Position numbers and translations under genes: made by a program
Notes under the pieces: model-generated
Told to the model about the DNA's origin: nothing
What the model saw: only the letters and a program-made list of their open reading frames with translations
Database searches by the model: none
NCBI GenBank assembly: GCA_016195825.1
Contig: JACPYV010000161.1
Span: forward strand, 1-64,000
Direction: 5' to 3'
From: Burkholderiales bacterium
Lineage (GTDB): Bacteria; Pseudomonadota; Gammaproteobacteria; Burkholderiales; Burkholderiaceae_C
DNA: 64,000 nucleotides
Shown here: piece by piece, positions 31,016 to 39,819 of the stretch
How positions within the stretch are numbered: the stretch's first letter is position 1
How the letters are laid out: every line of letters starts with the position of its first letter

Positions 31016-34000
31016 TCAGGGCAGGACAAACACCACCGCCGATAGTGCGGGCAGCGTGAAGCGGCCGGTGGCAGGGTCGAAGCCGGCTCCGGCGGCCACG
31101 CGCTGGTCGGCGGCACCGGCGGCGCGGTGAACCGGGTGCAGCTGCAAGGCCTGCCCCACCTCGCTGGGCACTGTCAGCGCCTGCGGGTTCTTGTCGACGT
31201 TGACAAGGTAGACCACGCGCCTGAAGCCGGCGCCGGCATAGCCGTTGCCGTCAAGCGTGGCGGCCAGCACGACGGGGTTCTGGCCCGAGCCGGTGTTCAG
31301 GAACTTCAGCCGTGCCTGGATGTCGTCGGCCGTACGCAAGCGGAACAGCGTCGAGCTGGCGCGGATCTTCAGCAGGTCGCGGAAGGCGTCCCGCATCCAG
31401 GCGATGTCGCCCGGCGCCGGCTTGATGGTCGCGTTGGCCAGGAAAGGCTTGAGCAGCGCCCAGTCCGAACCGTTGTCGCCCTGCAGCGGCAGGCCGGAGC
31501 CGAAATGGTTGTCCTGGTAGCTCCAGTCCAGGCGGTTGAACCAGTCGCCGCTGTCGTAGCTGTTGCGGTCCAGGCTCTTGCTGCGCAGCACGTCGGTGCC
31601 GGCGTGGAAATAGGCCACGCCCTGGCTGAAGGCATTGATGGCGTTGGCCAGCAGCTGCACGCGCGCGCGGTCCTCACGGCTGGTGGTGGTGGGCAAGCGC
31701 AGGGCCAGCACGTCGAACAGCGTCAGGTTGTCGTGGTTCTCCACGTAGTTGACGACCTCGTCGGGCTGACTGCTCCAGCCGATGAAATTGCCCAGGCTCC
31801 CGGCCGCACGCAGCTCGTCCCAGTGCGTGATGAAGGAGTAGCTCTTCAGGCTGCCGGCCAACGAGGCCTTGAGCTGGTCGCCCAGCCACATCAGGTCAGT
31901 CTTGCTGCGTCCGGCGCCCAGTGCGTTGGGGTCGTAGAACAGGCCGCTGACGAAGCCCTGATTGCCGACCAGCGCGCTGCCGCTGTCGCAGCAGCCGCCG
32001 CCGCGAACCGCGTCGCGGATGATGGGATTGAAGCTGCCAATGCCCGACCCGTTGAGGCTGTAGAGCGTGGCCTGCACAAAGCGGGCGCCGTCGGCCACTT
32101 CGCCGAAGTTCCAGCCCTCGCCGATGAGCTGGATGTCGCGACCCAGCGTGGTCTTCAGTCGGGCCTTCATGCCCTCCATCACCGCGCGCGGCTGGTGGCC
32201 CATGATGTCGAAGCGGAAGGAGTCGATCTTGTAGTCCCGCGCCCACTGCAGCACGGAGTCGCTCATGAGCTTGCCCATCATGAGATTCTCGGTGGCGGTG
32301 TTATCGCAGCAGGTGGAGGTGGTGACCTTGCCGGTCGCGTCCAGCCGGTGGTAGTAGCCCGGCACGATGCGGTCCAGCACCGACCTTTCGTTCTGGCCCG
32401 AGGCGGTGGTGTGGTTGTAGACCACGTCCATGCCCACGCGCAGGCCGGCGTTTTTCAGGCTCAGCACCATCTGCCGGAACTCGACGATGCGTCTGGCGCC
32501 ATCGGCAGCGTCCGACGCGTAGCTGCCCTCGGGGGCGCTGTAGTGGTAAGGGTCGTAGCCCCAGTTGAAGCAGTCGGTGCCGGCGGTTGCTGCGACCGTG
32601 GCCTGCTGGGTCTCGGCATCGGCCGCGCCGGAGGGCGACGGCGTCGTGCAGCCGCTTTCGGGCACGGAGGCGATGTCGAAGCTAGGGAGCAGGTGCACAT
32701 CGGTCAGGCCGGCATCGGCCAGGGCCTTCAGGTGCTTCATGCCGTTGGAGCCGGCTTCGGTGAAGGCCAGGTATTTGCCGCGGTTGGCGGCGCTGACGCT
32801 GGTGTCGCTGGCCGAGAAGTCGCGCACATGCAGCTCGTAGATGGCCATGTCAGTCGGCGCGGCCACCCTGGTGGACACGGGCGCGCCGTCCCAGCCGGCA
32901 GGCTTCAGCGCGGCGGCGCCCAGGTCGGCGATGTAGCTGCGCCTGGAGTCGGTCGTCAGGCTGATGGAGTACGGGTCGGTGACGAGATTGCGCACCACGC
33001 CCACGCCGCGCACGAACACGTCCACGGCAAAGCGGTAGTACTTGCCGGACAGGTCGCCGGTTTTGTCCACACGCCAGATGCCCGTGGCCGCATCGAAAGC
33101 CAGCATGTCGATGGTCCTGGCGTCGCCAGCGCCGCTGTCGTAGGTGAAGACGCTGACCTTCTGCGCCGTCGGCGCCCATAGCTTGAACGTCGTCTTGCCG
33201 TCGGCGATCTTCACGCCGAGGTCGTTGACGCCGGCGGCGGCGGCATAGAGGTCGTCCAGCGCGCCGGGCGCCTGGGCACTGGTCGCGTTCTGCACGTTGC
33301 CGGCGGCATCCTCCTGCACCAGCAGCAGTTGCGTCTTGTGCAGATCGCCCAGTTGGCCCAGGTCGGCGGCCCTGACCGTTAGCACGACGCCCGCGCCGAT
33401 GAACTTGAAGCGCGTTGCGATGTCGGCGGGCACGCTATCGGTGAAGCGGTCCAACGTGAGCGCACCGTCGGCACTGGATACCTTGCCATCCTTGACCACT
33501 GTGATCTGCGCCGTGGCCGAGTGGTAGAGCTTGAACGTGCCGCCGGCGTCCACCTGTGGCCACTTGATAAGCGCCTTGCTCAGCCAGTAGGCCTTGGCGT
33601 CGGTGGTCGAGACGCTGCGCGTGTCCGGGGCGGCCAGGTAGACCTGGGCGTCACCCTGCACCAGCCAGACCTCGGCGAGCTGGCTCCTGATCGCCAGCGA
33701 GCCGAAATCGACGCGGATGTTGTCGACCCGGCCGTCCTTGTTGTCTTGGCCGGGAGAGACGCCGTGGATGATGAACTCCAGCGCCTTGCGCGAGACGTCG
33801 TCCTTGGGGTTGAGCACCGGCAAGTCGAACACCACCTCGCCGGCGTTGACGGCCGCGTAGTTGGCCATCTTGCTGAAGGCCACGGGGCTGGGCCAGTCGC
33901 CGAGGGTCACGCCTGCGGCCAGGCGCGCCGTGTCCAGCCCGCTGCCACCCCACAGATGCAGGCCCCAGGCGGCAAAACCGCCGTCGAACCGCTTGTAGTG

Positions 34001-34546
34001 CACCCTCACCGTCGCGAGGTCCGGCGCAGCGGCGCCCAGCGGGTTGGCCGTGTAGGTGGCCGGGTCGCCCTGGATGCGCCAGATCTCGTTGGCCCCGGCC
34101 TTGAGCACATAGCTCTGGTCGGAGCCGCCGTGGTCCTTGTCGTCGCCCTTGTGGAAGAGGTAGCCGACCGTGCCGGTCTGCGCGGCCAGCGGCACGTTGT
34201 AGACCAGACCGAACGCATCGGTCGCATCGGCGTTGCGGCCGGCATTCCAGTCCACCGGCGCCGCGGCACCCCAGTGGTGCAGCTGCCAGCCCACGGTGTC
34301 ACCGGCCGTGCGGCGGTAGTGGATGCTCAACGTCGTGGGCGTGCCGGCGGGCGTGCTCGCGGCCGGGCTGGCGGCCTGCGCGGACAGCAACTTCTGGAAG
34401 GCCGTCTCGTTGCCAACCTCCAAGCCTGCGGTTGGCGCGGGCGCCGGGTCAGCGGCAGGGGGGCTTCCTCCACCTCCGCCGCCACCGCAGGCCACCAGCG
34501 TGACGGCAAGAAAAAAGGTCCAGATGCTGTGTTTCAGGGCTGTCAT
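31016..34546 (-). CDS. pulA: Pullulanase-type alpha-1,6-glucosidase, lipoprotein (copy 1)
   Basis: The 1176-residue GH13 enzyme hydrolyses alpha-1,6 branches of pullulan and starch. A lipoprotein signal ([14 protein letters not shown]) precedes a glycine/proline linker. Two carbohydrate-binding PUD/CBM41-type modules follow ([20 protein letters not shown] and [20 protein letters not shown]), then an N2/CBM48 region. The catalytic barrel has YELHVRDFS about 566, DVVYNHT about 709, [12 protein letters not shown] (nucleophile D about 779), IGEGWNFGE (acid E about 808) and ENHDN about 937, and a DUF3372-type tail ends the protein. GGAG precedes the start. It is divergent from its close paralogue. 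Confidence 0.92.
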   Translation of the reverse strand: MTALKHSIWTFFLAVTLVACGGGGGGGSPPAADPAPAPTAGLEVGNETAFQKLLSAQAASPAASTPAGTPTTLSIHYRRTAGDTVGWQLHHWGAAAPVDWNAGRNADATDAFGLVYNVPLAAQTGTVGYLFHKGDDKDHGGSDQSYVLKAGANEIWRIQGDPATYTANPLGAAAPDLATVRVHYKRFDGGFAAWGLHLWGGSGLDTARLAAGVTLGDWPSPVAFSKMANYAAVNAGEVVFDLPVLNPKDDVSRKALEFIIHGVSPGQDNKDGRVDNIRVDFGSLAIRSQLAEVWLVQGDAQVYLAAPDTRSVSTTDAKAYWLSKALIKWPQVDAGGTFKLYHSATAQITVVKDGKVSSADGALTLDRFTDSVPADIATRFKFIGAGVVLTVRAADLGQLGDLHKTQLLLVQEDAAGNVQNATSAQAPGALDDLYAAAAGVNDLGVKIADGKTTFKLWAPTAQKVSVFTYDSGAGDARTIDMLAFDAATGIWRVDKTGDLSGKYYRFAVDVFVRGVGVVRNLVTDPYSISLTTDSRRSYIADLGAAALKPAGWDGAPVSTRVAAPTDMAIYELHVRDFSASDTSVSAANRGKYLAFTEAGSNGMKHLKALADAGLTDVHLLPSFDIASVPESGCTTPSPSGAADAETQQATVAATAGTDCFNWGYDPYHYSAPEGSYASDAADGARRIVEFRQMVLSLKNAGLRVGMDVVYNHTTASGQNERSVLDRIVPGYYHRLDATGKVTTSTCCDNTATENLMMGKLMSDSVLQWARDYKIDSFRFDIMGHQPRAVMEGMKARLKTTLGRDIQLIGEGWNFGEVADGARFVQATLYSLNGSGIGSFNPIIRDAVRGGGCCDSGSALVGNQGFVSGLFYDPNALGAGRSKTDLMWLGDQLKASLAGSLKSYSFITHWDELRAAGSLGNFIGWSSQPDEVVNYVENHDNLTLFDVLALRLPTTTSREDRARVQLLANAINAFSQGVAYFHAGTDVLRSKSLDRNSYDSGDWFNRLDWSYQDNHFGSGLPLQGDNGSDWALLKPFLANATIKPAPGDIAWMRDAFRDLLKIRASSTLFRLRTADDIQARLKFLNTGSGQNPVVLAATLDGNGYAGAGFRRVVYLVNVDKNPQALTVPSEVGQALQLHPVHRAAGAADQRVAAGAGFDPATGRFTLPALSAVVFVLP

Positions 34547-34597
34547 GAGGTCTCCGGCATGCCATCCCGTCTTTGCGGGCGATGGCGCGCATGCTAT

Positions 34598-34610
34598 GAA
34601 ATAAAACTAC
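34598..34610 (-). promoter_or_regulatory. Candidate maltodextrin operator (pullulanase copy 1)
   Basis: On the minus strand this reads GTAGTTTTATTTC, a degenerate match to the GTAG-N5-CTAC site found at four other promoters of the locus. It lies about 50 bases upstream of the pullulanase copy 1 start, next to a possible -10 (TAGCAT). Confidence 0.55.
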
Positions 34611-34694
34611 AGCTGGTCTCCGCAATTTCACGAACAAGTCCCACTTTTCGGCAGTCTCCCGGCTGATTTGTGATCTTTTCCTCGGGATTCCACC

Positions 34695-34718
34695 AACTAC
34701 TAAATGTAGTTTTGCTTC
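34695..34718 (+). promoter_or_regulatory. Candidate maltodextrin operator (pullulanase copy 2)
   Basis: GTAGTTTTGCTTC (34706-34718) matches the locus-wide site. It overlaps a second inverted repeat, AACTAC-TAAAT-GTAGTT (34695-34711). TAGCAT at 34721 could be the -10 hexamer, which would put the operator within the promoter spacer, where a repressor would act. Confidence 0.6.
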
Positions 34719-34754
34719 ACTAGCATGCGCGCAATTCCAAAGGAGTGCATGAAC

Positions 34755-37700
34755 ATGAAGGCAACGGCAGGCTGGATGCAGCGGGCGCGTCGGGCGGTGG
34801 CAGTCTTGGCCATGGGCACCCTGGCGCTGCTGGCAGGGTGCGGTGGCGGCGCCGCGCCGCAGGACGCCATGAGCAGCATCAGCAGCGCTGCTGCCGAGGG
34901 CACCGGTACCGAACTGCTGGCCGGCGTGCCCGCTGCCGCGCAGGCGCTGCGAGCCAGGATTGCCGCCGTGGCCACACCCGGCGCGCCGGCCACCTCGCTG
35001 CGCGTGCACTACCGCCGCGCCGATGGCAACGCCGTCGGCTGGCAGATCCATACCTGGAACGCAGCCCAGAGCCCCAACTGGAACGCCGGCTGGAACGCTG
35101 CCGGCAGCGACGACTTCGGCGTGTACTACGACGTACCGCTGGCCGCGGGTTCCGGCGCCGTGGGCTTCCTGCTGCACAACGGCGACAACAAGGACAACGG
35201 CGGCGCGGACCAGAGCTACACGCTGCAGGCCGGCGCCAACGAGATCTGGCGCCTGCAGAACGACGGGACCAACTACGCCAGCAACCCGCTGCTTCTGCCG
35301 GTGCCCGACATCAAGACCGTGCGCGTGCACTACAAGCGCTTCGACGGCAGCTACAGCGCATGGGGCCTGCATCTGTGGGGCAGCAGCGGCCTGAACGCCG
35401 CCGCAATGCCGGCCGGCGTCAACATCGACACCTGGAACCAACCTGTCGCGCTGAGCGCGATGCCGGGCTACGCCGCTGGCGACGGTGAGGTGGTGTTCGA
35501 CATCCCCGTGCTGAACCCGCAGGGCGACGTCAACCGCAAGGGCCTGGAATTCATCATCCACGGCATGCCGCCCAACGAGAACGACAAGGACGGCCGCGAC
35601 AACAACATCCGCGTCGAATACTCAGCACTGGCGGTGCAGAACCAGGTCGGCCACATCTGGCTGGTGGAGCGCGATGCCACGGTCTACACGGCGGCACCCG
35701 ACCTGCGCCAAGTCTCCAGCACCGATGCCCGCGCCGTGTGGCTGAACAAGAGCCTCGTGAAGTGGCCGCGCATCGCCACCAGCAGCCCCGTGCGCCTGTA
35801 CCACTCAGCCACCGGCCAGATCAGCGTGGGCCTGGACGCCGCTGTGCAGGGTGCCGACGGCTACATCACGCTGGACGCCTTCACCGGCACCGTGCCGGCC
35901 GCCGATGCGCTGCGCTTCAAGTACGTGGCCAGCGGCACCGTCTTCAGCGTGCGCGCCGCCGACCTCGTCCGCCTGTCCGCGCTGCACCAGCAACAGCTCG
36001 TGCTGGTCCAGGAAGACGCCAACGGCAAGGTGCAGAACGCCACGACAGCCCAGATCGCCGGCGCGCTCGACGACCTCTACGCCGCGGCCAACAATGTGCC
36101 CGACCTCGGCGCCGTCGCCAGCAACGGCAGCACCGGCTTCAAGCTCTGGGCGCCCACCGCACAGAACGTCTCTCTGGTGCTGACCACGTCGCTGGGCAAC
36201 TCGGGCCTGACCCGCACGACGACCGATGCCATGACCCGCGACGCCGCCACTGGCGTCTGGCAGCTCACCAAGCAAGGCCACCTGCAGGGCGCCAGTTACC
36301 GATACCAGGTCCAGGTGTTCGTCAAGGGCGTGGGCCTGGTGAAGAACCTCGTCACCGACCCATACTCCCTGGGCCTGACGCTGGGCAGCCAGCAGAGCGT
36401 CGTCATGGACTTGCAGGCCCAGGCGACCAAGCCCAATGGCTGGGACCAGGGCGCGCCGCCCACCACCGTGGCCGCGCCGTCGGACCTGAGCATTTACGAG
36501 CTGCACGTCCGCGACTTCTCGATCAACGACCCCAGCGTGCCCGCCGCCAAGCGCGGCAAATACCTGGCCTTCACCGAAAGCCAATCCAACGGCATGAGAC
36601 ACCTCGCCGCGCTGGCCGCCGCCGGCCTGACCGACGTGCACCTGCTGCCTGTGTTCGACATCGCCAGCGTCAACGAGAAGGGCTGCGTGACGCCGGCCCC
36701 CAGTGGCGCGCCGGACAGCGACTCGCAGCAGGCCACGGTCGCCGCCACGGCCGGCACTGACTGCTTCAACTGGGGCTACGACCCGCAGCAGTTCACGACG
36801 CCGGAGGGCAGCTATGCCAGCAACGCCAACGACCCGCTGGCCCGCGTCGTCGAGTTCCGCCGCATGGTGCAGGCGCTGAACGCAGCCGGCCTGCGGGTGG
36901 GCATGGACGTGGTGTTCAACCACACCACGTCGTCCGGCCAGAACGCCACCTCGGTGCTGGACAGGGTCGTGCCCGGCTACTACTACCGCCTCAACGCGAC
37001 CGGTGGCATCGAGCGCTCGACCTGCTGCGAGAACACTGCGGCCGAAAACCTGATGATGGCCAAGCTGATGATCGACTCGGCCATCACCTGGACGCGCGAC
37101 TACCGCATCAGCTCACTGCGCTTCGACATCATTGGCCACCACCCGCGCTCCGTGATGGAGGCGCTGAAGGCCCGCGTCAAGTCGGCCGCCGGCCGCGACG
37201 TTCAGATTGTCGGCGAGGGCTGGAACTTCGGCGAGGTGGCCAACGGCGCCCGCTTCGTGCAGGCCGAGATGCTGTCGCTGAACGGCTCGGGCATCGGCAG
37301 CTTCAACCCGCTGATCCGTGACGCCGTGCGCGGCGGCGGCTGCTGCGACTCGGGCAACGCGCTCGTGGCCGCGCAAGGCTATGTCAACGGCTTCTTCTAC
37401 GACGCCAACCCCAGCGCCTCCGGCCAGAGCCGCGGCGAGCTGATGTGGCAGGCCGACCGCATCAAGGCGTCGCTGGCGGGCTCCATCCGCAGCTTCCAAA
37501 TGCAGACCAGTTGGGACGCGCAGCTGCGCCTGGACCAGATCGACGTCGGCGGCATCCCGGCCGGCTGGGTGCTGGAGCCGGGCGAGGTCGTCAACTATGT
37601 GGAAAACCACGACAACCTGACGCTGTTCGACAACAACGCCTTCCGCTTGCCCTCCACCACCAGCCATGAGGACCGCGCCCGCGTGCAGATCCTGGCCAGC

Positions 37701-38339
37701 GCCATCAATGCCTTCAGCCAGGGCGTGGCCTACTTCCACGCCGGTGTGGACACGTTGCGCAGCAAATCGCTGGACAAGAATAGTTACGACAGCGGCGACT
37801 GGTTCAACCGGCTGGACTGGAGCTATGCCGACAACAACTTCGGCGTGGGCCTGCCGCCGGCGCGCGACAACAGCGACAACTGGGCCCTGGCCCGCCCGCT
37901 GCTCGCCAACCCGCTGATCAAGCCCACCCCGGCCGACATCGCCTGGACGCGCGACGCCTTCCGCGACCTGCTGCGCATCCGCAAGAGCACCACGCTGCTG
38001 CGCCTGCGCACGGCCGAGGACATCAAGGCGCGGCTGAGCTTCCTGAACACGGGCTCCGCGCAGGAGGCCACCGTGCTGGTCGGCCGCGTCAATGGCGCCG
38101 GCTACCCGGGCGCCAACTTTGACGAACTCGTCTACCTCATCAACGTCGACAAGACGGCCAAGCAGCTGAGCATCCCCGCCCTGGCCGGTCACGCACTGGA
38201 GCTGCACCCGGCACACACTGCCGCCACCGCGGCCGACCTGCGCGCCCGGCAGGCCGCCTTCGACCGCGCTACCGGCAGCTTCAGCCTGCCGGCCCGCACG
38301 GCCGTGGTCTTCGTCGTCCGCCCTGCCGCATCCAACTGA
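34755..38339 (+). CDS. pulA: Pullulanase-type alpha-1,6-glucosidase, lipoprotein (copy 2)
   Basis: ATG 34755 is chosen because AAAGGAG ends 9 bases before it and [15 protein letters not shown] starts a normal lipoprotein signal with LLAGC; ATG 34749 is close. The 1194-residue protein has the same order as copy 1: two PUD/CBM41 modules ([40 protein letters not shown]), an N2/CBM48 region, then a GH13 barrel with YELHVRDFS about 581, DVVFNHTT about 718, [12 protein letters not shown] (D about 791), GEGWNFGE about 820, ENHDN about 950, and a DUF3372 tail. A PEP-CTERM gene follows 10 bp later. Confidence 0.92.
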   Translation: MKATAGWMQRARRAVAVLAMGTLALLAGCGGGAAPQDAMSSISSAAAEGTGTELLAGVPAAAQALRARIAAVATPGAPATSLRVHYRRADGNAVGWQIHTWNAAQSPNWNAGWNAAGSDDFGVYYDVPLAAGSGAVGFLLHNGDNKDNGGADQSYTLQAGANEIWRLQNDGTNYASNPLLLPVPDIKTVRVHYKRFDGSYSAWGLHLWGSSGLNAAAMPAGVNIDTWNQPVALSAMPGYAAGDGEVVFDIPVLNPQGDVNRKGLEFIIHGMPPNENDKDGRDNNIRVEYSALAVQNQVGHIWLVERDATVYTAAPDLRQVSSTDARAVWLNKSLVKWPRIATSSPVRLYHSATGQISVGLDAAVQGADGYITLDAFTGTVPAADALRFKYVASGTVFSVRAADLVRLSALHQQQLVLVQEDANGKVQNATTAQIAGALDDLYAAANNVPDLGAVASNGSTGFKLWAPTAQNVSLVLTTSLGNSGLTRTTTDAMTRDAATGVWQLTKQGHLQGASYRYQVQVFVKGVGLVKNLVTDPYSLGLTLGSQQSVVMDLQAQATKPNGWDQGAPPTTVAAPSDLSIYELHVRDFSINDPSVPAAKRGKYLAFTESQSNGMRHLAALAAAGLTDVHLLPVFDIASVNEKGCVTPAPSGAPDSDSQQATVAATAGTDCFNWGYDPQQFTTPEGSYASNANDPLARVVEFRRMVQALNAAGLRVGMDVVFNHTTSSGQNATSVLDRVVPGYYYRLNATGGIERSTCCENTAAENLMMAKLMIDSAITWTRDYRISSLRFDIIGHHPRSVMEALKARVKSAAGRDVQIVGEGWNFGEVANGARFVQAEMLSLNGSGIGSFNPLIRDAVRGGGCCDSGNALVAAQGYVNGFFYDANPSASGQSRGELMWQADRIKASLAGSIRSFQMQTSWDAQLRLDQIDVGGIPAGWVLEPGEVVNYVENHDNLTLFDNNAFRLPSTTSHEDRARVQILASAINAFSQGVAYFHAGVDTLRSKSLDKNSYDSGDWFNRLDWSYADNNFGVGLPPARDNSDNWALARPLLANPLIKPTPADIAWTRDAFRDLLRIRKSTTLLRLRTAEDIKARLSFLNTGSAQEATVLVGRVNGAGYPGANFDELVYLINVDKTAKQLSIPALAGHALELHPAHTAATAADLRARQAAFDRATGSFSLPARTAVVFVVRPAASN

Positions 38340-38349
38340 GACCCAATCC

Positions 38350-38904
38350 ATGAAAAAACTCAAACACGTGGCCGTCACTGCGGCCCTCGCCCTGGCAGGC
38401 CTTACCGCGCAGGCCGCAACCATCGTTGTCGACGTCAGCGGTGCACAGAGCATCAACCTGCTTGGCGAGACAGGCAACACGGTCTGGCTGGTCGACATCG
38501 GCGCCAATGCGGTCGTGAACTCACTGGGCTGGGCGCTGAACCTCGACGCCCTGAGCCCCAGCAGCCTGTCAGAGATGCAGCTCAGCTTCGGAAGCTCCAG
38601 CGGGCTGGACCTCATCACCGTCACGCCAGGCGCCGCCGACGCCTTCAGCGGCAGCGGCAGCTACGCCGGCTCGCAGGACCTGACCGGCCTGGGCGTCAGC
38701 GCTGGCGCCGACGGCAAGCTTCGTATCGAGTTCAGCGAGGCCTTCAAGGACTTCTCGAGCGGCGTGGTCGAGGGCCAATGGATCAGCGGCAACCTGACCC
38801 TCGACGTGACCGCCGCCGCGGTGCCCGAGCCCGCCACGGCCGCACTGGCGCTGCTGGGCCTGGGCCTCGTCGGCCTAAAGACGCGCCGCCACCGCCGCTG
38901 CTGA
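38350..38904 (+). CDS. PEP-CTERM protein cotranscribed with pullulanase
   Basis: The 184-residue protein has a signal peptide (KHVAVTAALALAGLTAQAA) and the C-terminal signal VPEPATAALALLGLGLVGLKTRRHRRC. The middle (residues about 25-150) is a beta-rich domain resembling cohesin-like or extracellular adhesion domains (VDVSGAQSINLLGETGNTVW), without catalytic motifs. It starts only 10 bp after the pullulanase stop with no terminator between, and a hairpin follows it, so the two form one unit. A role in surface display or starch binding is speculation. Confidence 0.85.
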   Translation: MKKLKHVAVTAALALAGLTAQAATIVVDVSGAQSINLLGETGNTVWLVDIGANAVVNSLGWALNLDALSPSSLSEMQLSFGSSSGLDLITVTPGAADAFSGSGSYAGSQDLTGLGVSAGADGKLRIEFSEAFKDFSSGVVEGQWISGNLTLDVTAAAVPEPATAALALLGLGLVGLKTRRHRRC

Positions 38905-38925
38905 ACGCTGCGTTGCATTCCCAAC

Positions 38926-38951
38926 AGGCCTGGCTGACCGCCGGGCCTTTT
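38926..38951 (+). terminator. Terminator after the pullulanase/PEP-CTERM unit
   Basis: AGGCCTGGC pairs with GCCGGGCCT (one mismatch) around TGACC, followed by TTTT. It lies 22 bases after the PEP-CTERM stop codon. Confidence 0.75.
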
Positions 38952-39045
38952 GCCTTGCGCAAGCCGGAGCCGGCCTGCGACGAAAAAGAACGCTTTTCCC
39001 TGCGTCGCGCTTGCGGCGTGGGCACGACGCTGAGAGGATGCTGCA

Positions 39046-39819
39046 GTGCACCACCCAAGCCGCCGCGCCACTCTCGCCGCCATCCCCGCCCTGCTCTGCC
39101 CTTGGGCTGGCTCGTCGGCACAGGGCCTGGTGCCGCTGAAGCTGGTCTCCGGCGACCTGCCGCCCATCGCCATGCCGGGCACGCCCGGCCAGCGCGGCGT
39201 GCTGCTGGACCTGGTTGAAATGCTGCTGCAGCGCGCTGACATGCCGCTGCAGGCCGAGTTCTTCCCCTGGGCGCGCGCGCTGCTGCTGGCTGGCGAGAAG
39301 CCGCGCACCCTCATCGTGCCGCTCAACCGCACGGCGGAACGCGAGGCGCGGTTCCAATGGCTGGTCAAGCTCTACGCGCAGCGTTTCGCCTTCATGTCGC
39401 TGGCCGGCAAGCCCCGGGTGGAGACCCTGGAGCAGGCACGTGAACTGCGCGTCAGCGGCCTGCGCGGCTCGTCCAACCTGGCGCGGCTGCGCCAATTGGG
39501 GGTCCCGGCCGAGCGGGTCTACCAGGCCACCAGCGTCCATGACCTGCAGCGCGCGCTGGAGCGCGGCATCGTGGACGCGGTCTACGGCAGCGAGCTCATC
39601 CACACCGACGCCTGGCGGCGCAGCGGCCGCAACCCAGCCCTGCTGCAGACCGGGCTGGCGCTGGAGTCCGCCGACATCTGGCTGGCGGCGCAAGGCGGCG
39701 TCACCGAGGCCGAGCAGGCCCGGCTGCGCGACGCTCACGAGGCCATGCTGGCCGATGGCAGTGTCGAGCGCCTGTTCAAGCGCTACGGGCTGAAGACGCA
39801 GCCCGAAGATCTACGTTAG
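39046..39819 (+). CDS. Periplasmic solute-binding protein-like (SBP_bac_3 type)
   Basis: This 257-residue exported protein starts at a GTG preceded by GAGAGGA. It has a signal peptide (RRATLAAIPALLCPWAGSSAQG) and the family-3 binding-protein layout: LVSGDLPPIA, GVLLDLVEMLLQRADM, then the middle VSGLRGSSNLARL and the C-terminal RDAHEAMLADGSVERLFKRYG. Relatives bind amino acids, but many betaproteobacterial members stand alone without permeases, as here. Its stop overlaps the convergent pullulanase-type gene by three bases (the shared TTAG). The ligand is unknown. Confidence 0.78.
   Translation: MHHPSRRATLAAIPALLCPWAGSSAQGLVPLKLVSGDLPPIAMPGTPGQRGVLLDLVEMLLQRADMPLQAEFFPWARALLLAGEKPRTLIVPLNRTAEREARFQWLVKLYAQRFAFMSLAGKPRVETLEQARELRVSGLRGSSNLARLRQLGVPAERVYQATSVHDLQRALERGIVDAVYGSELIHTDAWRRSGRNPALLQTGLALESADIWLAAQGGVTEAEQARLRDAHEAMLADGSVERLFKRYGLKTQPEDLR

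Larger units (their letters stand above)
34585..34732. repeat. Inverted duplicate promoter arms between the two pullulanase genes
   Basis: TAGCATGCGCGC at 34721-34732 is repeated exactly in inverse at 34585-34596. On the start-distal side of each copy lies TGTAGTTTTGCTTCAC or TGTAGTTTTATTTCA. The two 27-28 bp arms therefore match apart from a few substitutions and one single-base indel. They flank the shared intergenic region and show that the divergent genes and their control sequences were duplicated together. Confidence 0.75.

Noticed and set aside
31127-33181. 684-residue plus-strand ORF opposite the first pullulanase, and similar long antisense ORFs across the window
   Set aside because: High GC leaves long stop-free frames on the opposite strand; their composition (Val/Gln/His/Arg/Ala-rich) and lack of any family motif mark them as shadows.
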